From Corynebacterium imitans (GTDB taxonomy: Bacteria > Actinomycetota > Actinomycetes > Mycobacteriales > Mycobacteriaceae), in assembly GCF_000739455.1 (NCBI RefSeq), contig NZ_CP009211.1, positions 620,001 to 684,000 on the forward strand: a DNA stretch of 64,000 nt, read 5' to 3'. The stretch's first letter is position 1. Each line of letters begins with the position of its first letter. The position numbers and the translations under genes were made by a program. The notes beneath the pieces were generated by a model that ran no database searches, had not been told where the DNA came from, and saw only the letters and a program-made list of their open reading frames with translations. Below are positions 50,932 to 59,186 of this stretch, piece after piece.

Positions 50932-50948
50932 CGTCTCAGCCCTGCGCT
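50913..50948 (+). terminator. Inverted repeat across the prfB stop, possible terminator
   Basis: AGCGCAGGGC (50913-50922) and its complement (50939-50948) enclose the stop codon, with an extra GAGA/TCTC pairing inside. There is no U-tract, so termination efficiency is uncertain. It faces the end of the MHS transporter gene. Confidence 0.45.
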
Positions 50949-50964
50949 GCGCGGGTGTTGTGCT

Positions 50965-52299
50965 TTAAGCGTGGCGCAGGTCGATCCCCTTCGTCTCCGG
51001 CAGGATGTACATGCTGATCAGGGTCAGGATGGCCATAGCAATGACGTAGGTGCCGGAGGCCCAAGCCATGTCGTGGGCGATAAACCACTGGAAGATGTAC
51101 GGTGCGGTACCACCGAAGACCGCCACCGAGATGGAGTAGGCCAGGCCGATGGAGCGGGTGCGCTGGTCAGTGGGGAAGACCTCGGACATGATCGAGGACA
51201 GCAGCGCGCCGCCGGCGGCGACCACGATGATGGCAATGGTGGAGGCGACCAGCAGGGTCCACGGGCGGTCGTCGATAAGGCCCATGAGCGGCAGCTGCAG
51301 GATCGCCAGCAGGATGGCAAAGATGTACATCACCGGCTTGCGGCCGATCTTGTCGGACAGGGCACCCCACAGCGGTAGGGCGATCAGGCCGGCGGACTGG
51401 GCGAAGACGGTGACCCAGTAGGCACCCTGGGTGGACATGCCCTGCTGCGAGATGGCGTAGGTGGAAACGTAGGACGTCCAGGTGTAGTGGGATGCAGTGA
51501 CACCGGAGACCATACCGATGACCAGCAGGATGTTGAAGACGACCGGGCGGCGGTTGACGCTTTGCTCCACGGCCTCGTGGGCGCGACGGTCATCGTCCTT
51601 GTTAGCGACTGCCTCGTCGAGCTCGGTGAAGTGGTCAGACTCCTTCATGTTGCGGCGCATGTACAGTGCGAACGCTGCGGCGGCAGCGCTGAGCCAGAAC
51701 GGGATGCGCCAGCCCCACGCGGCGATCTGGTCGTCGGAAAGCACGAGCGAGATGCAGCCGCCGATGACATAGGCGATGACCGAGCCACCGAAGATGGAGA
51801 CGTAGACCATCGAGCCCCACTTGCCGCGCTTAGACGGCGGAGCGATCTCCGGGATGTAGCTGTTTGCCGCGGCGGACTCGCCGCCGTGAGCGAAGCCCTG
51901 GACGACGCGGATGAGCAGCAGGCCCACGGAGGCCCAGATGCCCACAGTGTCATACGAGGGCAGCAGGCCGATTGCGACGGAGGCGACCGCCATCATGATG
52001 ATGGTGGTCATCAGGACCGACTTGCGGCCCTTGCGGTCGGCGATGTGGCCGAAGATGATGCCGCCGAGTGGGCGGACGAGGAAGCCGACGGCGAAGACAC
52101 CGAAGGTGGCCAGAAGCGCAGAGGTCTGGTCGGCCTTGTGGAACATCGCGGCGGCGATGAACGGTGCGAACACCGCGTACGAGCTCCACTCAAACCATTC
52201 CAGGATCTGGCCAACGAGGCTGGCACCGAGGGACTTTCTGTCCGCCGGGTACTCGTGGTGATGCTCCGCCGTGGCGGGCTGGATCGAAGTTGTAGACAC
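50965..52299 (-). CDS. MFS transporter of the metabolite:H+ symporter (MHS) family
   Basis: This 444-residue protein has 12 predicted helices. Family marks are LVGQILEWFEWSSYAVFAPF (TM1), the loop GHIADRKGRKSVL, RVVQGFAHGGESAAANSYIPEIAPPSKRG, and PLWGALSDKIGRKP. Relatives include KgtP, ShiA, ProP and CitA, so organic acids such as 2-oxoglutarate, citrate or shikimate are candidates. The GTG at 52299 has GGAAGG 4 bases upstream. It diverges from the carboxylase operon, and a perfect palindrome overlaps its promoter, so it is probably inducible together with that operon. Confidence 0.85.
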   Translation of the reverse strand: MSTTSIQPATAEHHHEYPADRKSLGASLVGQILEWFEWSSYAVFAPFIAAAMFHKADQTSALLATFGVFAVGFLVRPLGGIIFGHIADRKGRKSVLMTTIIMMAVASVAIGLLPSYDTVGIWASVGLLLIRVVQGFAHGGESAAANSYIPEIAPPSKRGKWGSMVYVSIFGGSVIAYVIGGCISLVLSDDQIAAWGWRIPFWLSAAAAAFALYMRRNMKESDHFTELDEAVANKDDDRRAHEAVEQSVNRRPVVFNILLVIGMVSGVTASHYTWTSYVSTYAISQQGMSTQGAYWVTVFAQSAGLIALPLWGALSDKIGRKPVMYIFAILLAILQLPLMGLIDDRPWTLLVASTIAIIVVAAGGALLSSIMSEVFPTDQRTRSIGLAYSISVAVFGGTAPYIFQWFIAHDMAWASGTYVIAMAILTLISMYILPETKGIDLRHA

Positions 52300-52339
52300 G
52301 GGGCCTTCCTTTATATGAGTCGGGGTGTATTGAACGGAA

Positions 52340-52369
52340 ACTATAATGTGCATCACGTTTTACGTGATG
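52340..52369 (-). promoter_or_regulatory. Promoter and operator-like palindrome of the MHS transporter
   Basis: CATCACGT-TTT-ACGTGATG (52351-52369) is a perfect inverted repeat with 8-bp arms. On the minus strand it lies immediately upstream of a TATAGT -10 element (52345-52340), so a bound protein would block the promoter. Confidence 0.6.
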
Positions 52370-52561
52370 TGATTGCCGGATCAAGCGAAATGTTTTTGTG
52401 TGTTAGGTAACTACATTTACGTTTCTGCAGGTGGTTTGGGGTGCGGTACGAAATCGTAGTGGCAGTGAATGTGCGCATAGCGAACTCGCGTGCATAATGC
52501 GTACCTAATTCGGGGGAAGTGACCTAGGGGTCGACTACGGGAAATAGTGGCGCTTTTAAGG

Positions 52562-52607
52562 TGCGACTTAAAATTTGTCGCAAGTCACACGGATGGGTGC
52601 TTACAAT
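52562..52607 (+). promoter_or_regulatory. Candidate promoter and operator of the carboxylase operon
   Basis: TGCGAC (52562-52567) and GTCGCA (52577-52582) form an inverted repeat with a 9-base AT-rich spacer. TACAAT (52602-52607) is a good -10 element, and the expected -35 region overlaps the right arm of the repeat. The mRNA leader would be about 75 bases before the ATG at 52689. The rest of the 389-bp gap (52300-52688) shows no ORF. Confidence 0.45.
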
Positions 52608-52688
52608 GAGTCCATCGGAGACACGCGCACTTGAGCGGGTCATAAGTTCAAAAGCTGTCCCGAATCTGGTGTTTTAAAGGAGGAAAAT

Positions 52689-54251
52689 ATGGTTGCTCTC
52701 AAACCAGAGGAACTAAGCACAGAAAGTCTCGCCGAGATTTTTGCTGCGGGTGGTCGCCCGGAGAACAGCGAGCGTGAAATTAAGATCATCGACACCACAC
52801 TGCGTGATGCGCATCAGTCCATCTGGGCTACCCGTATGCGTACCGAGCACATGATGGATCTGCTCGACGACATCACCAACGCCGGCTTCGAGCACGTAGA
52901 CCTCGTCGCTCCGATTCAGTTCGATGTGCCGGTGCGTTACCTCAGGGAGGACCCCTGGGAGCGTGTCCGCAAGGTGCACGAGAACGCAGCGCCGGGCACG
53001 AAGTTCCGCGCCATGGTGCGTTCGCGCAACCTGGCGTCCTTCGATTTCCTGCCGGACGATGTCATCCACGCATGGGTCGAGCGTCTCTACGCTAACGGCT
53101 TCCGCGTGATCGGTGCTTTCGATGGCCTGAACGACATTGACAACATTGCGGATACGCTGATCCTGGCCAAGGAGCTGGGTGCTGAGACCTACGGCTGCCT
53201 GTCCTACTGCTTGAGCCCGGTACATACCGACGAGCTCTACATTGACAAGGCACAGGAGCTGGTCGAGCGCACCGACGTCGACCGCATCATGCTCAAGGAC
53301 GCCGGTGGCCTGCTCACCCCGGACCGCATGAAGACGCTGATCCCAGCGATCCGCAGCGCGATCGGCGAGGACCTCCCGCTCGAGGTGCACACCCACTCTC
53401 TGACCGGTCTGTCCCCGCTGACCTACATCTACGCTGCCGAGCTGGGCGTGGACTCCATCCACACCTCTATTGCTCCGCTGGCAAACGGCCAGGGTCAGCC
53501 GGCAACCCAGGCGCTTGCACGCGACCTGCGCGCACTGGGCTACAAGGTCAATATCGACGACGAGCGCGTGGATAAAGTCAGCAAGAAGCTGCAGGAGATC
53601 GCGGACCGCGAGGACAAGCCCGTGGGCAAGCCGCGCGCCTACGACGGCGTGCACTACATGCACCAGCTGCCGGGCGGCATGCTCACCAACTTTGAGTCCC
53701 AGCTGGCAACCGCAGGCCTGTCAGACCGCTTCGAGGACCTGCTCTACGAGACCGCGCGCGTGCGCGAAGAGCTCGCGTACCCGATCATGATCACGCCTTT
53801 CGCCCAGTTCGTGGGCACCCAGGCCGTGATGAACGTGATCTCGGGCGAGCGCTACTCCGTCGTGCCGAACGAGATCAAGAAGTACGCGCTCGGCCACTAT
53901 GGCGAGCCGCTCGCACCGATCGACCCGGACGCGCTGGAGAAGATCAAGAAGAACGGCTCCCACGAGATCCAGGAGGGCCGCCCCGAGCTCGAGCCCGCGC
54001 TGCCCGGCCTGAAGGAGCAGTACCCGGACGACGACATCGACACGATCCTGTTGCGCGCGAACATCCCGGGTAACAACGTCGATGAGATGAAGCGCTTCGT
54101 CGCCGAAGGCCGCGCTGGCCAGGGCGAAGGCATCGCCGGCGGCGAGCTGACCAAGCTGGTCCAGAAGATCTACGAAACCACCACGACGGGCGAGTTCCAC
54201 CTCAAGTCCGACGACCTTGAAATCAACCTCACCAAAAAAGGAGACAAGTAA
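52689..54251 (+). CDS. 5S-type biotin-dependent carboxyltransferase subunit (pyruvate/oxaloacetate)
   Basis: This 520-residue protein has the carboxyltransferase barrel with IIDTTLRDAHQSIWATRM (Asp35 metal ligand), the carboxylated-type lysine Lys203 in IMLKDAGG, the His pair in EVHTHSLTGLS, and a C-terminal conserved domain (about 300-500) as in the 5S subunit of transcarboxylase, the alpha subunit of oxaloacetate decarboxylase, and PycB. The reaction is transfer of carboxyl between biotin and pyruvate/oxaloacetate. No 12S (methylmalonyl) or sodium-pump subunit is encoded nearby. AAAGGAGG lies 6 bases before the ATG. The biotin-carrier gene follows after 2 bases. Confidence 0.88.
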   Translation: MVALKPEELSTESLAEIFAAGGRPENSEREIKIIDTTLRDAHQSIWATRMRTEHMMDLLDDITNAGFEHVDLVAPIQFDVPVRYLREDPWERVRKVHENAAPGTKFRAMVRSRNLASFDFLPDDVIHAWVERLYANGFRVIGAFDGLNDIDNIADTLILAKELGAETYGCLSYCLSPVHTDELYIDKAQELVERTDVDRIMLKDAGGLLTPDRMKTLIPAIRSAIGEDLPLEVHTHSLTGLSPLTYIYAAELGVDSIHTSIAPLANGQGQPATQALARDLRALGYKVNIDDERVDKVSKKLQEIADREDKPVGKPRAYDGVHYMHQLPGGMLTNFESQLATAGLSDRFEDLLYETARVREELAYPIMITPFAQFVGTQAVMNVISGERYSVVPNEIKKYALGHYGEPLAPIDPDALEKIKKNGSHEIQEGRPELEPALPGLKEQYPDDDIDTILLRANIPGNNVDEMKRFVAEGRAGQGEGIAGGELTKLVQKIYETTTTGEFHLKSDDLEINLTKKGDK

Positions 54252-54253
54252 CC

Positions 54254-54796
54254 ATGTCTGATACCAACTTCAACGAGCTGAAGTCCCTCCTCGAGTGGGT
54301 CAACCAGTCCGGCGACATCGAAGAGCTGTCCATTAAGTACGGCGACATTGAGCTCGCCTTGTCCAAGACTCCGGGTGGCCTGAGCCACCTCAAGGCTGCT
54401 CCGGCACCGGCCCCGCAGGCCGCACCGGCACCGGCCGCACCGGAAGCTGCCCCGGCTCCGCAGGCCGCACCGGCACCGGCGGCTCCGGAAGCTGCTCCGG
54501 CACCGGAGGCCGCGCCCGAGGCTGCCCCGGCGCCCGCCGCTGAGGCTCCGGCCGACGGCGTCGAGGTGAAGGCCCCGATGGTGGGTACCTTCTACGCTGC
54601 GCCGAAGCCCGGCGCTGACCCGTTCGTCAAGGTCGGCGACGAGGTCGAGGTGGGCCAGGTGCTCTGCATCGTCGAGGTCATGAAGCTGATGAACAACATC
54701 GAGGCAAAGGTTGCCGGTACCGTCAAGCAGATCCTCGTGGACAACGAGGATGCTGTCGAGCACGGCCAGCCGCTCATGATCATCGACCCGAAGTAG
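54254..54796 (+). CDS. Biotin carboxyl carrier protein
   Basis: This 180-residue protein has an N-terminal helical region (SDTNFNELKSLLEWVNQSGD), a long Ala/Pro/Glu linker (about 50-98), and a biotinyl domain with EVMKLMNNIEAKVAGTV; the biotinylated lysine is Lys144. The N-terminus resembles AccB-type carriers rather than the 1.3S transcarboxylase subunit. It would carry CO2 from the biotin carboxylase to the carboxyltransferase. It is encoded 2 bases after the 5S-type gene and 39 before the biotin carboxylase gene. Confidence 0.9.
   Translation: MSDTNFNELKSLLEWVNQSGDIEELSIKYGDIELALSKTPGGLSHLKAAPAPAPQAAPAPAAPEAAPAPQAAPAPAAPEAAPAPEAAPEAAPAPAAEAPADGVEVKAPMVGTFYAAPKPGADPFVKVGDEVEVGQVLCIVEVMKLMNNIEAKVAGTVKQILVDNEDAVEHGQPLMIIDPK
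54402..54551 (+). repeat. In-frame Ala-Pro tandem repeats in the carrier linker
   Basis: GCACCGGCACCGGC and GAAGCTGCCCCGGC-type units recur at a spacing of about 60 bases, encoding APAPAAPEAAPAPQ twice. The repeat is a flexible swinging-arm linker and a likely site for length changes by slippage. Confidence 0.8.
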
Positions 54797-54835
54797 GTAC
54801 ACCCCTAAACCCCTAGAAAGGTGAGGAGACCCGCA

Positions 54836-56212
54836 ATGACTGATTTGTTGGGGAGCGTGCTCATCGCGAACCGCGGTGAGATCGCACTTCGCATCATCCG
54901 TGCTTGCAAGGAGCTCGGTATCAAGTCCGTGTTGGCCTACTCGGAGGGCGACCGCGATTCGCTGCCGGTGAAAGAGGCGGACAAGGCCGTCTGCATCGGC
55001 CCGGCCAACGCTGCCAAGAGCTACAACAGCCCCGAGCTGGTTGTCTCCGCGGCGATGGCATACAAGGTTGACGCCATCCACCCCGGCTACGGCTTCCTGT
55101 CCGAGAAGGCGGACTTTGTCAAGATGGTCGAAGACGAGGGCATCGGCTTCGTCGGCCCCTCGTCCGAGCACATCCGCCGCATGGGCGACAAGATCGAGGC
55201 AAAGCGCATCGCACAAAGCGCCGGCGTGCCCACGGTGCCCGGCTCGGACGGCGTGGTCACTGAGTTCGACGAGGCGCTGGAGGTAGCCAAGGAAACCGGC
55301 TTCCCGCTGCTGATCAAGGCCGCTGCCGGTGGCGGTGGTCGCGGTATGCGCGTGGTGGAGTCCGAGGAGACGCTGGAGAAGGACCTCAACGAGATCATGA
55401 ACGAGGCACAGTCCGCGTTCAATGATTCGTCGGTCTACATCGAGCGCTACCTTACCGACATTCGCCACATCGAGATCCAGGTGCTTGCCGACGGCGAGAA
55501 CGCCATCGCACTGGGGGAGCGCGACTGCACCTCGCAGCGCCGCAACCAGAAGCTCATCGAGGAAGCGCCTTCCCCGGCGATCGACGATGAGCTGCGCGAG
55601 GGTCTCCAGCAGGCAGCGATCAACCTGTGCAAGGAGGTCGGCTACAAGAACGCCGGCACGGTGGAGTTCGTGTTCGACAACATCGAGCGCAAGTACTACT
55701 TCATCGAGATGAACACCCGTATCCAGGTGGAGCACCCGGTCACCGAAATGATCACTGGCGTGGACCTGATCCAGGAGCAGCTGCGTATCGCCTCCGGGCA
55801 GAAGCTGCGTCTGACCCAGGACGATGTGGAGATTCGTGGCCACGCTATCGAGTGCCGCATCAACGCGGAGGACCCGAACGAGAACTTCGCGCCGCGCCCG
55901 GGCACAATCGAGCACTTCCGTGCTCCCGGCGGCTTCGGCGTCCGCATGGATTCGCACATCGAATCCGGCTACACCATCCCGCCGTTCTACGACTCGATGG
56001 TGGGCAAGCTCATCTGCTGGGCAGAGGATCGCGACGCCGCGATCGAGCGCACCCTGCGCGCGCTCGGCGAGCTGACCACCGACGGCGTGGTGACCACCGG
56101 CCCGTTCCAGGCCTTCCTGCTCAACAGCGAGCAGTTCCGGAGCGGTGACATCAACACCGGTTACGTCGCCAAGATGCTCGAGTCAGCAGGCGAGATCCCG
56201 ACCGAGGAGTAG
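54836..56212 (+). CDS. Biotin carboxylase subunit
   Basis: This 458-residue ATP-grasp enzyme begins MTDLLGSVLIANRGEIALRI. It shows the biotin-carboxylase N-terminal motif ANRGEIA, the glycine-rich ATP loop KAAAGGGGRGMRVV, catalytic EMNTRIQVEHPVTE, and RINAEDP. It would carboxylate biotin on the carrier using ATP and bicarbonate. The length fits a free AccC-type subunit without a carrier domain, unlike the fused acyl-CoA carboxylase alpha subunits (AccBC) usual in corynebacteria. The ATG at 54836 is used, with GAGGAG 8 bases before it. The frame starting at 54821 has no better site. Confidence 0.9.
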   Translation: MTDLLGSVLIANRGEIALRIIRACKELGIKSVLAYSEGDRDSLPVKEADKAVCIGPANAAKSYNSPELVVSAAMAYKVDAIHPGYGFLSEKADFVKMVEDEGIGFVGPSSEHIRRMGDKIEAKRIAQSAGVPTVPGSDGVVTEFDEALEVAKETGFPLLIKAAAGGGGRGMRVVESEETLEKDLNEIMNEAQSAFNDSSVYIERYLTDIRHIEIQVLADGENAIALGERDCTSQRRNQKLIEEAPSPAIDDELREGLQQAAINLCKEVGYKNAGTVEFVFDNIERKYYFIEMNTRIQVEHPVTEMITGVDLIQEQLRIASGQKLRLTQDDVEIRGHAIECRINAEDPNENFAPRPGTIEHFRAPGGFGVRMDSHIESGYTIPPFYDSMVGKLICWAEDRDAAIERTLRALGELTTDGVVTTGPFQAFLLNSEQFRSGDINTGYVAKMLESAGEIPTEE

Positions 56213-56243
56213 CCACCCAACGTCACTGTAAGGAGATCGAGGA

Positions 56244-57164
56244 ATGCTGGTCGCCGTGGCCATGCTGGTCGGGGCGATCGTTCCCGTCCAGACCGCTATT
56301 AACACCCGCTTTCGCCAAAGCGTGGGTTCGCCGATCGGGGCGACCTTTATCTCCTTCATCCTTGCAGTGGCAGCTTCTTCCATCATTGCCGCCATAGCCA
56401 CACACACCCTGGTCCCGGACCTGGCGCTCGTCGCCTCCGAACCCTGGTGGGTGTGGCTTGGCGGCTTTATGGGCGTGATGTTCATCGCCGGCAACATCGT
56501 GCTCTTCCCAGAGCTCGGCGCGGTGCAGACCACGATCCTGCCCATCTTGGGGCAAGTGCTCATGGGGCTGCTTGTCGACGCCACCGGGCTCTTTCGCTAC
56601 CCCCAAACCCCAGTCGGACCGCTCAGGCTACTCGGCGCCCTCATCGTGCTCATCGGCATTGCGATGGTGCTGGAGGTTGGTCGTGGGGTGCCGCTGCACG
56701 GCACCGCCCGCGGTTCGCGCGCCTGGGCGCTGCGTGCCTTCGGCGTGCTGATGGGGATGGGGTCTGCGACGCAGACCGCCGTCAACGGATACCTGGGCAA
56801 GGTGCTGCATAGCCCGATCCAGGCCGGGCAGATTTCCTTGGCCGTGGGCTTGATTGTGCTTTTGGTTTTGGTGGTCGTGCTGCCCGCACCTCGCGCAGCA
56901 GTGGCCTCCGGCGTTGCACCGGGGCCGTGGTGGATGTGGCTGGGCGGGCTGCTCGGTGCCGTCTTCGTCTTCGGCGGCGCGACACTATCGCCCATCCTGG
57001 GCACTGGCACCACCGTGATCGGCTCGCTCGTCGGCATGATCATCTGCGGCCAGCTGCTCGAATCTTTCGGTATCGGCGGCGGTAAGAAGGGGCTGCCCAC
57101 GCCATTTAGGCTCGCGGGCCTGGCAATCGTGCTGGTAGGCGTGGCCATGGTGCGTCTGCTCTGA
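56244..57164 (+). CDS. YdcZ/DUF606 family (DMT-type) membrane protein, tandem duplicated
   Basis: This 306-residue protein has ten hydrophobic helices arranged as two repeats of five, each with a WVWLGG or WMWLGG loop (GGFMGVMFIAGNIV and GGLLGAVFVFGGAT) and a GLxxDxxG / GIxxxGKKG end. DUF606/YdcZ proteins belong to the drug/metabolite transporter superfamily; their substrates are mostly unknown. AAGGAG lies 9 bases before the ATG and the gene follows the biotin carboxylase by 31 bases, so it may belong to the carboxylase operon. Confidence 0.8.
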   Translation: MLVAVAMLVGAIVPVQTAINTRFRQSVGSPIGATFISFILAVAASSIIAAIATHTLVPDLALVASEPWWVWLGGFMGVMFIAGNIVLFPELGAVQTTILPILGQVLMGLLVDATGLFRYPQTPVGPLRLLGALIVLIGIAMVLEVGRGVPLHGTARGSRAWALRAFGVLMGMGSATQTAVNGYLGKVLHSPIQAGQISLAVGLIVLLVLVVVLPAPRAAVASGVAPGPWWMWLGGLLGAVFVFGGATLSPILGTGTTVIGSLVGMIICGQLLESFGIGGGKKGLPTPFRLAGLAIVLVGVAMVRLL

Positions 57165-57265
57165 TGGGGGTGGCAGCGGTCTGGCGATTATAGAGAATAT
57201 CAAGGGAGCGGCTAGGGTATATTAATGTATCTGAATATTCCCTGTCACGTCTGAAAGGTTTTGCC

Positions 57266-57703
57266 GTGAAGAAGTTTGCTGCCGCAGCGCTTGCCGCCGC
57301 GATGTCCCTGTCCGTTGTTGCCCCGGCTGCGGATGCTGCGTCGAACAAGATGGAGCGGCATAATTACCAGAGTTACTGCCGAATCGTCCTTGATAACGGC
57401 AAGGGCGGGCTATACCCGCAGAAGGATGTGGAGAAGGCCAAGGACTTCAAGGTGCTCACCGATGACAATGTTGGCGCGCTGCGTGCCTCTGCCGATCTGG
57501 GCCAGGCTTTTGGCTCCTCTGATGCGGATGCCATTGCTGCGGCCAACAATGCCGAGGCTGTTCAGGCTTGCAAGGAGGGCAAGGACTACGTCTCCGAGGA
57601 GATGGACGGCTGGAAGCAGGCCGGCATCATCATCGGCGTCATCCTCGTCGCGCTGAGCGGCCTCGCATCCGTTGCAGGCCCGGCGCTGCAGCAGTTCCTC
57701 TAA
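57266..57703 (+). CDS. Small secreted or surface protein with C-terminal membrane segment
   Basis: This 145-residue protein has a Sec signal peptide (MKKFAAAALAAAMSLSVVAP, cleavage after ADA near 25), a soluble acidic part of about 85 residues with two cysteines (SYCRI and QACKE), and a C-terminal hydrophobic segment (IIIGVILVALSGLASVAGPA). The arrangement suggests a surface protein held by its C-terminus. I know similar short proteins in corynebacteria only as hypothetical. GTG start with AAAGG 8 bases upstream. It is convergent with the reductase gene. Confidence 0.7.
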   Translation: MKKFAAAALAAAMSLSVVAPAADAASNKMERHNYQSYCRIVLDNGKGGLYPQKDVEKAKDFKVLTDDNVGALRASADLGQAFGSSDADAIAAANNAEAVQACKEGKDYVSEEMDGWKQAGIIIGVILVALSGLASVAGPALQQFL

Positions 57704-57778
57704 GCCTGCAGGATAGTGTTAGCCCGTATCGCGTGGTGCGCGGTGCGGGCTTTGTGCTGTGCGGGGTGAACTGTGGTC

Positions 57779-58954
57779 CTAGAGCTTGGTGCGCCAGCGC
57801 TCGAGCGTGAGCGTGGGGGAGAGCGCACGTGAGACACAGGTAGCGAAGGCGCCGTTTTCGTGGCGCTCCTCGGTAAAGACGCTGTCGCGGTGGTCGGGGG
57901 TGCCGTCGACAACCCGCATGATGCAGGTGCCGCAGGTGCCTTCGCTGCACTGGGACAGGATCGGCACGTCCTCGTCCTCGAACACGTCGAGGACGGATTC
58001 GCCCTCGGGGATGTGGTAGGTCTCGCCGTTGAAGATCACGTCGAAGGCACCGTCGGCTTCGTGGTTGCCCGCGAGTACTTCCTCGGTCGCCCGGAACGCT
58101 TCGAAGTGGATGTTTTCCTTAGGGAGCACCTTGCTCGCAGTGGCAATGACGCTGTCCATGAATCCCTGCGGCCCACACACATACAGGTGCGTGTCCTCCG
58201 GCAGCACGTTGGACTCCGCGAGCGCCTCCTCGATGTACCCGGACTGCTTCTCGCGCTCGCCGGTGGCGAAGATGCTCTTCGTCTGGCCCTGCAGGTAGGT
58301 GTCGATGAGGTGGCGCATCAGCGCGCGCTCCTCGCTAGAAGCGAAGTAGAGCACCGAATAGTCCGCCTCCTGGATCTGCAGCTCTCGCGCAAGCGAGAAG
58401 ATCGGGGCGATACCCACGCCGGCACCGACAAGGATCGAACGTTTTGCCCCTTCGGCCAGTGCAAAATTGTTTCGCGGAGGGTGGATACGAACGGTGTCGC
58501 CGGGCTCGATATTGTGCGCCGCGATCGATCCGCCGCGCGAATTGTCCTCCAGCTTGACTTCAATGCCATAGGTAGCGCGCTGGGTGCCGGGTTCTTTTCC
58601 TAAGTAGTGGGTTGGGTAGAGGGAGAACTGCCGGACAAGTTCTTCCCCTTCCGGCGTGCGGAGCAGAAAGTCGGCGTGGCAGCCGGGCTCGTACCCGGGC
58701 AGCGGGGAACCGTCCTGCGTTTCAAGCGTGATCAGCGCAATGCCGTGGGCGCGTTCGACGTCGGTGGCGACTAGCTCGATGATTTCTTCGGAGTCTGTTT
58801 GGGCAGGGGCTTGGGTCGGGGGTGCGGCTGGGGGTGCGGAAGCGGGTTGCCGGCTATTAAACGCGGCTTCTCGGTCTGCCGCATTCGGGTCGTTCTGCTT
58901 CTTCTTGCCTCCAAAGAGTGCGGAAAAACCGCCCATACCCTTGCCGTATCCCAT
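57779..58954 (-). CDS. Phthalate-dioxygenase-reductase-like flavin/2Fe-2S oxidoreductase
   Basis: This 391-residue electron-transfer protein has an N-terminal extension (1-55: MGYGKGMGGFSALFGGKKK, then Pro/Ala/Gln linker). A flavin domain follows with QFSLYPTHYLG, RGGSIAAHN and PPRNNFAL, then an NAD domain with GAGVGIAPIFSL and YVCGPQGFMD. The C-terminal 2Fe-2S domain has cysteines CSEGTCGTC and FATC (Cx4Cx2C...C). This is the order of PDR, VanB and related one-protein reductases. No Rieske oxygenase partner lies nearby; instead the divergent genes encode two DUF2236 proteins. The ATG at 58954 (MGYGKG) has GGAGGT 5 bases before it and is preferred over 58981. Confidence 0.85.
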   Translation of the reverse strand: MGYGKGMGGFSALFGGKKKQNDPNAADREAAFNSRQPASAPPAAPPTQAPAQTDSEEIIELVATDVERAHGIALITLETQDGSPLPGYEPGCHADFLLRTPEGEELVRQFSLYPTHYLGKEPGTQRATYGIEVKLEDNSRGGSIAAHNIEPGDTVRIHPPRNNFALAEGAKRSILVGAGVGIAPIFSLARELQIQEADYSVLYFASSEERALMRHLIDTYLQGQTKSIFATGEREKQSGYIEEALAESNVLPEDTHLYVCGPQGFMDSVIATASKVLPKENIHFEAFRATEEVLAGNHEADGAFDVIFNGETYHIPEGESVLDVFEDEDVPILSQCSEGTCGTCIMRVVDGTPDHRDSVFTEERHENGAFATCVSRALSPTLTLERWRTKL

Positions 58955-59186
58955 CGCGACCTCCATTGCGAAATTCTTCATCCAAAAACGCGGTACGAAT
59001 CAGTTGCCGAGCAACCTTGTAATGGATAGTATAAAGCCACGCAAAAAGTGATCGACAATACACCTAAGTGTGACTATTAGTTAAATAACACTCGTTGGTC
59101 GTTGTTGATCGCCTTCACTGGTTTTGCTGTAAGCCATATTCACCAGCCGCTGCCGCGGCCCCCTAATTAAAGGGAAGGGAACGTAA
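58955..59186. other. Divergent promoter region of the reductase and oxygenase genes
   Basis: TATACT on the minus strand (59033-59028) is a candidate -10 for the reductase. GTTAAATAAC (59080-59089) is a short palindrome on the oxygenase side. The intergenic region is AT-rich compared with its neighbours. No ORF is supported. The shared region suggests coordinated expression of the reductase and the three genes to the right. Confidence 0.4.

Noticed and set aside
54170..55957. 595-aa open frame on the minus strand
   Set aside because: Antisense to the biotin carrier and carboxylase genes; the apparent Gly/Ser/Arg repeats are the complement of the Ala/Pro linker.
52689..56212. Methylmalonyl-CoA:pyruvate transcarboxylase
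   Set aside because: The 5S-like subunit alone could suggest it, but the 12S subunit is absent from the window and a biotin carboxylase is present instead.
57779..58954. Rieske-type aromatic dioxygenase system
   Set aside because: The reductase is of the right class, but no Rieske oxygenase alpha subunit (CxH...CxxH) is encoded nearby.
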